A stretch of 64,000 nucleotides of DNA from JAPPLB01 sp965206655. Lineage in GTDB: Bacteria; Acidobacteriota; Terriglobia; Bryobacterales; UBA6623. The notes under the pieces are model-generated. The model had not been told where the DNA came from, did not search any database, and saw only the letters and a program-made list of their open reading frames with translations. Positions 43,812-52,721 of the stretch are shown in pieces (positions within the stretch are counted from its first letter, which is position 1; every line of letters starts with the position of its first letter). The position numbers and the translations under genes are program-made. Location of the stretch: NCBI GenBank assembly GCA_965206655.1, contig CBDBKC010000031.1, forward strand, positions 1-64,000, read 5' to 3'.

Positions 43812-46108
43812 GCGACCAGAGCTACGAGCCCAATATGGTCCTTTCGACCAAAGAGTTCGATGTCATCGGCACCCGGCCCGTGCGCCACGACGGCGCTGAC
43901 AAAGTCACCGGCCGCGCGATCTACGGCGCCGACGTGACGTTGTCCGGCCTGATCCACGGCGCCGTTCTGCGCAGTCCCCATGCGCATGCCCGCATCAAGT
44001 CGATTGATACCAGCAAGGCCGAGGCACACCCTGAGGTTCGCGCAGTCGTCACGTCGGCTGATATCGCTGATGCCGGCGATAAGATCGTTGACCTCGGCGA
44101 AGGCCTCACGAAGCTAGCGTACATTCGCAACAACGTCCTTGCCCGCAACAAGGTGCTCTACCGCGGACATGCCGTGGCTGCGGTAGCAGCCGCCAACCTA
44201 CATGATGCTCTCGAAGCGTTGAAGCTCATCGAAGTGGAGTACGAGGTCCTGCCGCCGGTCCTCACCGCGCCGGAGTCCATGAAGGCCGACGCCCCCAACC
44301 TCCATGACAGCCTCCGCACAACCGAACTCGGCAAGCCCACGGACAAGGTCAGCAACGTAGCGAATCACTTCCGCCACGAGAAAGGTGACATCACGGAGGG
44401 CTTCGCCGACGCGGACGTGATTGTCGAGCGCGAATTCGATACCTCGACCGTCCACCAGGGCTACATCGAGCCGCACAACACCACCGCCCTTTGGAACAAC
44501 GACGGCCGCATCCAGATCTGGACCAGCACGCAAGGGCCGTTTGCGATCCGCGACACGACGGCCGCCATTCTCGAGAAGCCGGTTTCACAGGTCCGCGTGA
44601 CGCCTGCTGAAATCGGCGGTGGCTTCGGTGGCAAGATCCCGGTCTATATTGATCCCGTGGCGGCGCTGCTCTCGAAAAAGAGTGGACATCCGGTGAAGAT
44701 CGTCATGAGCCGAGCCGACGTGATCGAAGGAACCGGGCCCACGCCGGGTTCCCACATGAAGGTCAAGATGGGCGTCAAGAATGACGGCACGATGGTTGCG
44801 GCTCAGGCTTCGCTGGCCTTCGAGGCGGGCGCTTATCCGGGCGCCATGGTCGTCCCTGCCGGTATGTGTGTCTTCGCCGCATACGACATTCCGAACGTGA
44901 CGATTGACGGCTACGATGTTGTCGTCAACAAGCCCAGCACCGCTGCCTACCGCGCGCCCGGCGCCACCAACGCCGCGTTCGCGACCGAGAGCGTAGTGAG
45001 CGAAATCGCCGAGAAGCTCGGTATCGACTCGCTTGATCTTCGTCTCAAGAACGCCTCGAAGAAGGGCACCCGCCGCGCCGACGGACCCAAGTTCCCCCGC
45101 ATCGGCTGCGTGGAAGTCATTGACGCCATGAAGGCGCATCCGCACTACAGCGCGCCGCTCGAAGGCCCCAATCGCGGCCGCGGCGTCGCCATTGGATTCT
45201 GGTTTAACGCAGGACTTCCGTCAGCCTGCAACATCGCCGTCAATGCCGACGGCACGATCACTCTGGTCGAGGGCTCGCCCGATATCGGCGGCACGCGCAC
45301 GTCCATCGCCATGCAGGCCGCCGAAGTCCTCGGCATCCCCGTTGATAAAGTCAGTCCAAGCGTTGTCGATACCGACTCAGTCGGCTTCACCGCCGTTACG
45401 GGCGGCAGCCGCGTGACTTTCGCGACGGGACTCGCCGCCATCACAGCGGCACGGGACGTTCGCGATCAAATGAAGAAACGCGCGGCCAAGATTTGGGGCG
45501 TTGAGGAAGACACTGTCGAGTTCGAAAAAGGTGTCTTCCAATCCAAAAACGGAACCGAAAACTCCATGACGTTCGCCGAGCTCGCCGAGCAACTCTCCGC
45601 AACCGGCGGCCCCGTCGTCGGACGCGCGGGCGTCAATCCCCCCGGCGTGGGCGGCTCGTTCTCCGGCAACATCGTTGACGTCGAAGTGGACCCCGAAACC
45701 GGCAAGGTCACGATCCTGCGCTTCACTGCCTTCCAGGACGCAGGCAAGGCCATCCATCCCAGCTATGTCGAAGGACAGATGCAGGGCGGCAGCGTTCAAG
45801 GCATCGGTTGGGCGCTCAACGAAGAGTACTTCATGAACCCCGACGGCAAGATGATGAACTCGAGCCTGCTTGACTACCGTATGCCGACGAGTCTCGACTT
45901 GCCGATGATCGACACCGTCATCATTGAGGTTCCCAACCCTGGCCATCCCTTCGGAGCGCGCGGCGTGGGCGAAGCAAACATCGTGCCGCCCCCCGCGGCC
46001 ATCGCCAACGCGATTCACAACGCAGCGGGAGTCGATATGAACCGCCTGCCGATGAACCCCGTGGCTGTCATGGAAGCCATCTGGGAAAAAGAAGGCGTCA
46101 CGGCCTGA
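43808..46108 (+). CDS. Molybdenum hydroxylase catalytic subunit (CoxL/XdhA-like)
   Basis: A 766-residue molybdopterin-cytosine-dinucleotide-type catalytic subunit. It shows the GQ-type cofactor loops (EIGGGFGGK near residue 272), the active-site loop AYRAPGA near 380, and the catalytic Glu in GARGVGEANIVPP near 719. The loop is not AYxCSFR of form I CO dehydrogenase nor AYRGAGR of form II, so it is a xanthine dehydrogenase-like hydroxylase of unknown substrate (purine, aldehyde or N-heterocycle). ATG 43808 overlaps the small-subunit stop. No XdhC chaperone is seen nearby. Confidence 0.92.
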   Translation: MSDQSYEPNMVLSTKEFDVIGTRPVRHDGADKVTGRAIYGADVTLSGLIHGAVLRSPHAHARIKSIDTSKAEAHPEVRAVVTSADIADAGDKIVDLGEGLTKLAYIRNNVLARNKVLYRGHAVAAVAAANLHDALEALKLIEVEYEVLPPVLTAPESMKADAPNLHDSLRTTELGKPTDKVSNVANHFRHEKGDITEGFADADVIVEREFDTSTVHQGYIEPHNTTALWNNDGRIQIWTSTQGPFAIRDTTAAILEKPVSQVRVTPAEIGGGFGGKIPVYIDPVAALLSKKSGHPVKIVMSRADVIEGTGPTPGSHMKVKMGVKNDGTMVAAQASLAFEAGAYPGAMVVPAGMCVFAAYDIPNVTIDGYDVVVNKPSTAAYRAPGATNAAFATESVVSEIAEKLGIDSLDLRLKNASKKGTRRADGPKFPRIGCVEVIDAMKAHPHYSAPLEGPNRGRGVAIGFWFNAGLPSACNIAVNADGTITLVEGSPDIGGTRTSIAMQAAEVLGIPVDKVSPSVVDTDSVGFTAVTGGSRVTFATGLAAITAARDVRDQMKKRAAKIWGVEEDTVEFEKGVFQSKNGTENSMTFAELAEQLSATGGPVVGRAGVNPPGVGGSFSGNIVDVEVDPETGKVTILRFTAFQDAGKAIHPSYVEGQMQGGSVQGIGWALNEEYFMNPDGKMMNSSLLDYRMPTSLDLPMIDTVIIEVPNPGHPFGARGVGEANIVPPPAAIANAIHNAAGVDMNRLPMNPVAVMEAIWEKEGVTA

Positions 46109-46112
46109 GCCC

Positions 46113-46382
46113 ATGCCGACCGTCTTCATCCCCGGTTCGATGCGCGAGCTGACGGGAGGGCAGGCGGAGATTCAGGTCGTGGGCGCCACCGTCCGCGACG
46201 TCATCAACAAACTCGACGAGTCCCATCCCGGCGTGAAGGACTGGCTGGTCGACAATAACCGCCTTAAGCCCAATATTTCAGCAGCCGTGGATGGCGTGGT
46301 CAGCCCCATCGGCTTGCTGCAGGACGTGGAAGATGACAGTGAGGTTCACTTCGTGGCGGCAATTAGCGGCGGCCGGTTGTAG
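46113..46382 (+). CDS. MoaD/ThiS family ubiquitin-like protein
   Basis: An 89-residue beta-grasp protein starting four bases after the catalytic subunit. Family features are RELTGGQAEIQVVGATVRDVINKLDESHPG and DVEDDSEVHFVAAISGG near the end. Working MoaD and ThiS end in Gly-Gly, which becomes a thiocarboxylate; this protein ends GGRL, so two residues would have to be removed. Its place in the operon suggests a role in cofactor sulfuration for this hydroxylase. Confidence 0.85.
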   Translation: MPTVFIPGSMRELTGGQAEIQVVGATVRDVINKLDESHPGVKDWLVDNNRLKPNISAAVDGVVSPIGLLQDVEDDSEVHFVAAISGGRL

Positions 46383-46468
46383 TTCGCTGACGTCGGAATC
46401 CCAGCAGTCCACATGCGCCTACGACGGCCAACGGCTACACTAATCGCACGCAGTTCAAACGGATACAG

Positions 46469-47035
46469 GTGGCTACGATCGCTTCATACGACGCCCATCT
46501 TGAACAGCTCATCGATGTCGCCGAAAGGCTGAAGGCCCTGCTCGATGGGGCCGGGGTCGAGTATCGCATCGTTGGCGGGCTCGCGGTCTTCTTACACGTG
46601 TGGGAGCGCGACCCGCTTGCGGCTCGGGCAACGCGTGACGTTGACGTCGCGGTCCGCCGCGACGACCTGGAGCGCATCGCAGCAGCAGCAGCCGGATCAG
46701 GATTCGAGTTCCGGCACGCCGCCGGCGTCGACATGCTGGTCGATCGCGAGTCTTCGTCCGCCAAGAGCGCGGTCCACTTTGTGTTCCTGAACGAGAAGGT
46801 TCGGCCCGACTATCTCGAGCCGGTCCCGGCTATGGCCGACGCCGTGCGGACTGCCGACGGCTTGTTGATCGGTTCCGTCGCGGATCTCGTGAAGATGAAG
46901 CTCACGAGCTTCCGGCTCAAGGATCAAGTTCACATCCAAGACATCGACGGAGTCGGACTCGTCACGGACGAGATTGAGCGAGGCCTCCCGCCGGAGTTGA
47001 GGAAGAGGCTCGAGCAAGTGCGCGCTCAACGCTAG
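46469..47035 (+). CDS. AbiEii/MNT-type nucleotidyltransferase
   Basis: A 188-residue nucleotidyltransferase-fold protein. The motif pattern YRIVGGLAVFLHVW followed by ATRDVDVAVRRDDL (about residues 30-72) gives the GG and DxD metal-binding core. The start is GTG at 46469. No AbiEi-type or HEPN partner lies next to it, so a toxin-antitoxin role is possible but not supported by neighbours. Base composition is like that of its surroundings. Confidence 0.75.
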   Translation: MATIASYDAHLEQLIDVAERLKALLDGAGVEYRIVGGLAVFLHVWERDPLAARATRDVDVAVRRDDLERIAAAAAGSGFEFRHAAGVDMLVDRESSSAKSAVHFVFLNEKVRPDYLEPVPAMADAVRTADGLLIGSVADLVKMKLTSFRLKDQVHIQDIDGVGLVTDEIERGLPPELRKRLEQVRAQR

Positions 47036-47177
47036 CCAGGCAAGAGCACACCGACAGCGTAGGGCCTAGGCTCAAGGCCAGGAGCCTAACTCAGTCATCT
47101 TTGACACCCTCCAGGTACGCGCTTTGCTTCGTAGGCGCGAGCACGCAACCGTCCCTCTTGCTGTATCCTCTTCGGTT

Positions 47178-49079
47178 ATGAACAGTCGCATCGCCTTCTT
47201 GTTCGCCGTCTCCACCTTTCTGCTGTTCGCACCGTTGTCGGCGCAGGAAAAAGAAACCCCCGAAGAGCACGCCGCTTGGATCAAGGCCAACTACACCAAG
47301 TACGAATACATGATCGAGATGCGCGACGGAGTCAAGCTCTTCACCTCCGTCTACGCTCCGAAAGACAATTCACAGCCTTACCCAATCATGCTGTTCCGAA
47401 CGCCCTACAGCGTGCGGCCCTACGACATCAACGAATACAAGACGCGCATCGGCCCCTCGCGCGAGTTCGCGAAAGACCTGTTCATCTTCGCCTACCAGGA
47501 CGTGCGAGGGCGCATGGGCTCTGAAGGGGAGTACGTAAACGTTCGACCGTACAAGCCTGTCAAGAATGGGCCCGAGGACATTGACGAAACCACTGATACC
47601 TACGACACGATCGATTGGCTCGTCAAGAACGTCCCGAACAACAACGGCAAGGCCGGGCAATGGGGCATTTCGTATCCGGGTTTCTATACGGCGATGGGAG
47701 CGATCGACGCCCACCCGGCGCTCAAGGCCGCCTCGCCGCAGGCGCCGGTCACCGACTGGTTTATCGGCGACGACTTCCACCACAACGGCGCTTTCTATCT
47801 CGCTCACGCGTTTCGGTTTTTCTGGCGCTTCGGCATGCCGGTCGAAGAACCGACACGCGAAGCACCGAAACAGTTCGATTTCAAAACGCCCGACGGCTAC
47901 GAGTTCTACCTCGATCTCGGCCCCCTGACGAACCTAAACGAAAAGTATTTCAAGAACCAAGTTCCCTTCTGGAATGAGATGTCGAAGCACCCCAACTACG
48001 ACGACTACTGGAAGGAGCGCGACCTGCGGGTGGGACTCAAGAACATCAAGCCCGCCGTGATGACCGTCGGTGGATGGTTCGACGCCGAAGACCTCTTCGG
48101 CCCCCTCAAGGTCTACGAGACGATCGAGAAGAACAGCCCCGGCGCCTACAACATTCTCGTCATGGGGCCCTGGTATCACGGCCAATGGTCAAATCACGAC
48201 GGTGACAAGATGGGTCACGTTCCGTTCAACGCCAAGACGTCCCTCTTCTATCGCGAAAAGATCGAGCTGCCCTTCTTCAAGCACTTCCTCAAGGACGCCG
48301 AGGAACCCAACCTGCCCGAAGCCTACGTCTTCGAACTCGGGACGAATCAGTGGCGCCGCTACGATTCCTGGCCGCCCGAGAACGTCACCGAGAAGACCCT
48401 CTATTTCCACGAAGGCGGCAAGCTCAGCTTCGAGCCTCCCGCCGAGAGCGGCTCGAAAGCGCATGACGAGTACGTCAGCGACCCCGCCAAGCCGGTCCCG
48501 TTCATCCCGAACATCTCGATCGGCATGACCCGCGAACACATGCTCGACGACCAGCGCTTCGCGAGCACGCGAACGGATGTGCTTGTCTATATGACCGACC
48601 CGCTCGAAGAGGACATCACCATCGCCGGTCCGATCACGCCTAGTTTGCACGTCTCGACGACCGGGACGGATTCCGATTGGGTGGTCAAGTTGATCGACGT
48701 CTATTCCGGTGACTTCCCCAACCCCGACCCGAATCCGGCGGGCGTGCAGATGGGCGGCTATCAGCAACTCGTGCGCGGCGAAGCCATGCGGGGCCGCTTC
48801 CGCAACAGCTTCGAGAAGCCCGAGCCCTTCGAGCCGGGCAAGGTAGCGAAAGTCGAGTACGTTATACCCGACGCCTATCACACCTTCCGTCGCGGACACC
48901 GCATCATGGTCCACGTCCAAAGCTCCTGGTTCCCGCTGGTAGACCGCAACCCTCAAAAGTTTGTCGATATCTACAATGCCAAGCAGGAAGACTTTCAGAA
49001 GGCGACTCAGCGGGTCTATCGCTCAAAGCAGGCGACGTCGTCCGTGCGGTTGACGGTGTTGCCGCAGCCGAAACCATGA
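47178..49079 (+). CDS. Secreted CocE/NonD family hydrolase
   Basis: A 633-residue exported serine hydrolase of the CocE/NonD (X-Pro dipeptidyl-peptidase, S15) family. Signal peptide 1-22 (ending LSAQE). The nucleophile is S165 in GQWGISYPGFYTA, with Asp in VGGWFDAEDLFG and His in HGQWSNHDG; a C-terminal jelly-roll domain starts near residue 400 (SDWVVKLIDVY). It likely cleaves an ester or an N-terminal Xaa-Pro peptide outside the cytoplasm. ATG 47178 is chosen since it begins the signal peptide. Confidence 0.9.
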   Translation: MNSRIAFLFAVSTFLLFAPLSAQEKETPEEHAAWIKANYTKYEYMIEMRDGVKLFTSVYAPKDNSQPYPIMLFRTPYSVRPYDINEYKTRIGPSREFAKDLFIFAYQDVRGRMGSEGEYVNVRPYKPVKNGPEDIDETTDTYDTIDWLVKNVPNNNGKAGQWGISYPGFYTAMGAIDAHPALKAASPQAPVTDWFIGDDFHHNGAFYLAHAFRFFWRFGMPVEEPTREAPKQFDFKTPDGYEFYLDLGPLTNLNEKYFKNQVPFWNEMSKHPNYDDYWKERDLRVGLKNIKPAVMTVGGWFDAEDLFGPLKVYETIEKNSPGAYNILVMGPWYHGQWSNHDGDKMGHVPFNAKTSLFYREKIELPFFKHFLKDAEEPNLPEAYVFELGTNQWRRYDSWPPENVTEKTLYFHEGGKLSFEPPAESGSKAHDEYVSDPAKPVPFIPNISIGMTREHMLDDQRFASTRTDVLVYMTDPLEEDITIAGPITPSLHVSTTGTDSDWVVKLIDVYSGDFPNPDPNPAGVQMGGYQQLVRGEAMRGRFRNSFEKPEPFEPGKVAKVEYVIPDAYHTFRRGHRIMVHVQSSWFPLVDRNPQKFVDIYNAKQEDFQKATQRVYRSKQATSSVRLTVLPQPKP

Positions 49080-49095
49080 GGTTGTGAAAAAATAA

Positions 49096-49275
49096 CAACT
49101 CGGCCAAGACCACCGTGCGCTCATCGGTGTCATCGGAAGCCGAGTCTACGAAGTCATGAATGGCGACCGGGGACTTTCACTGGCCATGATTCGCAGACTC
49201 AACGAAAAGTTCGGTATTCCGGCTGAGGTGTTGATCCGACCAACACGAAAAGGCGAAGGCGGTCAGGCCGCTTAG
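49096..49275 (+). pseudogene. 5'-truncated HigA-type antitoxin remnant
   Basis: One frame reads HRALIGVIGSRVYEVMNGDR then GLSLAMIRRLNEKFGIPAEV and ends at TAG 49273-49275. This is the second half of a HigA-type (COG5499) helix-turn-helix antitoxin, where the family usually reads IGSxSRVSEVLNGKRPLTLxMI. In that frame a TAA lies just upstream (49093-49095) and no start codon exists before the motif, so the gene is truncated. No toxin is adjacent. It sits between the CocE hydrolase and the sialidase-like gene. Confidence 0.7.
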
Positions 49276-49281
49276 CCGCGG

Positions 49282-50397
49282 CTAACCTACCGGCCGCCCA
49301 TCCACTGAAAACCCATTCGGGTCCCAAGTCGCCACACGCATCTCGTAGTGAAAATCCTCGGAAACTTGCGTGTAGTAGGCCGTCACCACACGCCCATCGG
49401 CTCGTTGAACGCTGCTTGGATAGCCACAATCCGAACGCGGACAGTTCGCGATCCGAATCGGCGGGCTCCACGTCTCACCGTTGTCCTTACTGAGCCGCAC
49501 GTCCACGCCAAAGTTATTCCAGCAACGATTGCCGTAGCTCGCCAGAACCCGGCCATCGGCAAGCTGCGTCAGGTTGCCCGTCACCTGCATTGGCAAACTC
49601 AGCGGCATCCTACGTTGCCAGGTGCGTGCGTCGTCGCTGGAAGCAAACAGCTCCACATGCACGTCCCGCTTCTCGCGGAACTCGCGCGATGCCGCCAGCC
49701 ATCTGCCGCCGCCCAGATGCAGAATGTCGGTCTCGTTGCCATCGAGGTTGAGCGGCGTCACCTCGGTCCAATTCCGGCCGTCATCGTTGCTTCGCACGAG
49801 ATAGCACTCCCGCAGATTGCCCTTGCGAAGGTAGCAGGCTACACCAAGAGAGCCATCCGCGGCGATCCGAATGTTCCCAAAAGGAATCAGCTCGTTGTCC
49901 CGACCCGCCTCCGTTTCCGGGGCACGCGGAAAGACGCCGCCGATTGACCAAGTCTTGCCACCGTCCGATGAGCGGCTGACCCAGGCGCGCAAAACACGCT
50001 GGTGCGGGCCGCTCAACGTCCCCACGGGGGCCCGGTCGGCCCAGCCACTGCACAGTACAACCAAATCACCGTTCTTGGCGAAGCCCGCGGCACAGTTCAT
50101 GCGGTTCGTCGTAGGCTCGTGCTCGGCCGGGCGTCCGCGAAAGCGCCACGTCTTGCCGTCGTCTTCGCTCGCCCAGCAATCCAGATCCCCTTCCCAAAGC
50201 CCGTGACAAGGCTGGTTGAAGATCAAAGCAACGAGCGAATCATCCGGTAGTCTTTGCAAGTTCGGCCAGGCACAAACCTTCTGGATCACGGTGCGATCTA
50301 TGACACCAGGTAGCGCGCCCGCCGAGGCTGGGGTGACCGCCATGCCTGACATTGTAAGCGGCGCCGCGCCGACTTTGAGCAAATCACGTCTTCTCAT
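49282..50397 (-). CDS. Tat-exported sialidase-like beta-propeller protein
   Basis: A 371-residue protein with a Tat-type signal (MRRRDLLKVGAAPLTMSGMA) and at least five Asp-box repeats of the form SxDxGxTW: SEDDGKTWRF, SSDGGKTWSI, SNDDGRNWTE, SSDDARTWQR, SKDNGETWSP. These mark a six-bladed propeller of the exo-alpha-sialidase/BNR superfamily. Sialidase activity itself is not shown; many relatives act on other sugars or none. ATG 50397 is the start that places RR at the N-terminus. An IS1380 element begins 47 bases upstream and has probably displaced its promoter. Confidence 0.85.
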   Translation of the reverse strand: MRRRDLLKVGAAPLTMSGMAVTPASAGALPGVIDRTVIQKVCAWPNLQRLPDDSLVALIFNQPCHGLWEGDLDCWASEDDGKTWRFRGRPAEHEPTTNRMNCAAGFAKNGDLVVLCSGWADRAPVGTLSGPHQRVLRAWVSRSSDGGKTWSIGGVFPRAPETEAGRDNELIPFGNIRIAADGSLGVACYLRKGNLRECYLVRSNDDGRNWTEVTPLNLDGNETDILHLGGGRWLAASREFREKRDVHVELFASSDDARTWQRRMPLSLPMQVTGNLTQLADGRVLASYGNRCWNNFGVDVRLSKDNGETWSPPIRIANCPRSDCGYPSSVQRADGRVVTAYYTQVSEDFHYEMRVATWDPNGFSVDGRPVG

Positions 50398-50440
50398 CGA
50401 ACACCCGCACGAACACGTTCGTCCATCACAACACGTCCAG

Positions 50441-50444
50441 TATA
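50441..50444. repeat. Target site duplication TATA (left)
   Basis: TATA is repeated at 52082-52085 on the other side of the IS1380 element. Four-base duplications are usual for this family. Confidence 0.75.
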
Positions 50445-50551
50445 CCCGGATTCCCACTTTAGTTTCGATTCTGCTAACCATCGGGTGGCCTCGGACGCCT
50501 TTATTTATGCGGGTTGGAAAGCACTCAAGGCGCTGAGGAGATCAACACCCA

Positions 50552-51853
50552 ATGGGTGAAAAAGAAAACAAACCGTTCCAGCTAAGCTTCAACGGCTTAT
50601 TGAAAGTCGATTTCCAAGGATCGCGTGTCACTTCCGACGGCGGGCTGATCCTGGTCCGCGAGCTGGACGAGCGACTCGGACTCGGGAAGCTGATCGACGA
50701 ACACCTCAGTGACCCACGGCAAGGCTTGAACAAGAAGTTCCCGCTGGCCGATCTGCTGCGGCAGTCAGTCTACTCTCGGCTGGCAGGCTACGAGGACCTC
50801 AATGACGCCGTCCGAGTGTCGGCTGACCCGACGTTTCGCTTGATCGGCTCGAAGAGGAACTGGGATCGCGGCGGGGCACTGACCTCGCGACTGCAGAGCT
50901 TCGAGACGGAGATGCTGGCGAGCGAGGAGAACTTGCTGGGGCTGATGGCTGTGAACCGCGAGCTGGTGGCGCAAGCCGAGACGCAAGACGACTCCGAGCG
51001 CGTCGTGCTCGACATGGATTCGACCGAAAGCCCTGTCCACGGCCAGCAAGAGGGCAGCGCCTACAACGGCCATTTCGAGTCGGTCTGCTACCACCCGCTG
51101 TTGTTGTTCAACCAGCATGGGGATTGCCTGGCGGCGAAGCTGCGTCCAGGCAACGTGCACAGCGCTGAGGACTGGAAGGAGTTGCTGCTGCCCGAGATCA
51201 AGCGCCAACAGGCTGTGGGCAAACAGGTCACCTTCCGGGGCGATGCGGCCTTTGCCAAGCCGGAGATTTATGAGTTTTCGGAGGAACGCGGAGTGCAGTA
51301 CGCCATTCGCATTCCGGCCAACAAGAGCTTGGAATTGGCGATCGAAGACATCTTGTTTCGCCCGCCGGGCAGGCCGGGTCGCAAGCCCTTGGTGCGCTAC
51401 AAGAGCTTCCGCTATCAGGCGGAGAGTTGGTCCAAGCCGCGACGCATCGTGGCCAAGGTCGAGCATCATCTCGGTGAGCTGTTCCCGCGGGTCGGATTTA
51501 TCGTGACCAACATGAGCTTGCCAAGCCGGTCGGTGGTGCGCTTCTACAACAAGCGCGGCACGGCCGAGCAATGGACGCGGCTTTCGTGCCATCGCTTTCG
51601 GGCCAACGAAGTGCGACTGCAACTCAGCGTGCTGGCCTACAACCTGGGCAACTTGTGGCGGCGGCTCGGACTGCCGAACAGGATCAAGAGTTGGTCGCTC
51701 ACGAGCTTGCAGCAGCGGCTGATGAAGACCGGCGGCCGGCTGGTCAAGCACGCGCGCTACTACTGGTTGCTGCTGGCCGAGGGGCATCTGAACCGGCGGC
51801 TGTTCGGTGACATGCTGCACAGGATCTGGGCGCTGCCGCTGCCGAGCGGGTAG
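50552..51853 (+). CDS. IS1380 family transposase
   Basis: A 433-residue DDE transposase of the IS1380 family. Typical features are VTSDGGLILVRELDERLGL at the N-terminus, VLDMDSTE with D154/D156 as first catalytic acid region, TFRGDAAFAKPEIY with D231 as the second, and the late YNKRGTAEQW with its Glu near residue 340. GAGGAG precedes the ATG by about a dozen bases. The frame is unbroken, so the enzyme may be active. Confidence 0.93.
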   Translation: MGEKENKPFQLSFNGLLKVDFQGSRVTSDGGLILVRELDERLGLGKLIDEHLSDPRQGLNKKFPLADLLRQSVYSRLAGYEDLNDAVRVSADPTFRLIGSKRNWDRGGALTSRLQSFETEMLASEENLLGLMAVNRELVAQAETQDDSERVVLDMDSTESPVHGQQEGSAYNGHFESVCYHPLLLFNQHGDCLAAKLRPGNVHSAEDWKELLLPEIKRQQAVGKQVTFRGDAAFAKPEIYEFSEERGVQYAIRIPANKSLELAIEDILFRPPGRPGRKPLVRYKSFRYQAESWSKPRRIVAKVEHHLGELFPRVGFIVTNMSLPSRSVVRFYNKRGTAEQWTRLSCHRFRANEVRLQLSVLAYNLGNLWRRLGLPNRIKSWSLTSLQQRLMKTGGRLVKHARYYWLLLAEGHLNRRLFGDMLHRIWALPLPSG

Positions 51854-52062
51854 CGTTACCTGGACGAGGATCAACAGTTTTTAGCTCCGAAAAGGCTTCG
51901 CAGGGAGCAGTGTCGGCCGGTGTGCCGTTCAGCCCGCTCCATCAACGTCTGTGAGCGGACGGACGGGCTTTGGGGCCTGCCGCCGGAGGTGATGTGCAGG
52001 GTTCAGCGCGGAAAGACGTGGTCTTCGGGGCAGCGCGGGTGTATACTTTCACCGTGCCAGGG

Positions 52063-52081
52063 CCAAAATGGAAATCCTGGG
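52063..52081. repeat. Right terminal inverted repeat of IS1380 element
   Basis: Its reverse complement pairs with 50445-50462 with one inserted base and three mismatches. TATA follows immediately. Confidence 0.8.
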
Positions 52082-52324
52082 TATAGTGTCTCAACCATCC
52101 CCCAAAATCCAGGCTATTCACACGGATATACAGTTTCCGCTTCTGGAACCCGTTTTGACTTCAACGACCAAGTCTGGGAGGATAGGGGTCGCCTTGGAGC
52201 GCCAGGCTCGCCTCGGCCATGCTCGCGGTACCGCATTGGCACGGCTCTCGTCCGGTTTCTTCAATGTTGCTCCCTGAGGAGCGGACCTGATCTTCGAACA
52301 AGAGGGGACATACCGAGAATTCCG
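52082..52324. other. Leader region before the RNA-binding protein gene
   Basis: The first four bases are the right TATA duplication. A continuous frame runs through this region into the RNA-binding protein but encodes nothing recognisable and also crosses the IS1380 end, so it is not taken as coding. A TTGACT hexamer sits inside GTTTTGACTTC near 52155. The region is long for a simple promoter and may contain a 5' leader. Confidence 0.4.
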
Positions 52325-52690
52325 ATGAAGCTCTATGTAGGCAACCTACCGTACACCTTGGAAGAAACCGAATTGCAAGCCTGGTTTACCGAGCAGGGCG
52401 TTGCCTTGGACTCTATCGCACTGATGCGCGATCGCTTCACAGGCAATTCGCGCGGATTCGGCTTCGTCGAGATCTATGAGGACGAGACGGCCCTTAAGGC
52501 GATCGAAAGCTGCAACGGCCAAGATTGTAGCGGGCGCCCGCTTGTCATCAATGAAGCCCGCCCGAAGGTTCCTTCCTTCGAGGGCGGGGGGGACTTCGAT
52601 CGTGGGCCCGACGGTGGCCGGCCCGGACGCGGGGGCCGCGACTCCGGCAAGCGGGGCAAGAAAAACAAAGGCGGCGGTCAACGCTGGTAG
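52325..52690 (+). CDS. RRM-domain RNA-binding protein
   Basis: A 121-residue protein with one RNA recognition motif: RNP2 LYVGNL at residues 3-8 and RNP1 RGFGFVEI at 43-50, followed by a Gly/Arg/Lys-rich tail from about 90. This is the layout of the small Rbp proteins of cyanobacteria and other bacteria, often induced by cold, which bind single-stranded RNA. ATG 52325 gives the normal family start. The IS1380 element lies about 240 bases upstream. Confidence 0.92.
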   Translation: MKLYVGNLPYTLEETELQAWFTEQGVALDSIALMRDRFTGNSRGFGFVEIYEDETALKAIESCNGQDCSGRPLVINEARPKVPSFEGGGDFDRGPDGGRPGRGGRDSGKRGKKNKGGGQRW

Positions 52691-52721
52691 ACAGACCGGC
52701 TCTGTCCGGTTGTCCGCGAGT

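Larger units (their letters stand above)
50445..52081 (+). mobile_element. IS1380 family insertion sequence, 1637 bp
   Basis: A complete element with imperfect terminal inverted repeats CCCGGATTCCCACTTTAG (50445-50462) and CCCAGGATTTCCATTTTGG (reverse complement of 52063-52081), flanked by TATA on both sides. Size, 4-bp duplication and the single transposase gene all fit IS1380. It inserted upstream of the sialidase-like gene, between it and the RNA-binding protein gene. All parts look intact. Confidence 0.88.

Noticed and set aside
42456..46108. Carbon monoxide dehydrogenase
   Set aside because: The catalytic subunit has neither AYxCSFR nor AYRGAGR in the active-site loop.
46469..47035. AbiE abortive infection system
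   Set aside because: Only a nucleotidyltransferase is present. No AbiEi-like antitoxin gene is adjacent.
51920..52324. N-terminal extension of the RNA-binding protein
   Set aside because: The frame is open but crosses the right end of the IS1380 element and has no recognisable sequence; the RRM start MKLYVGNLP is the normal one.
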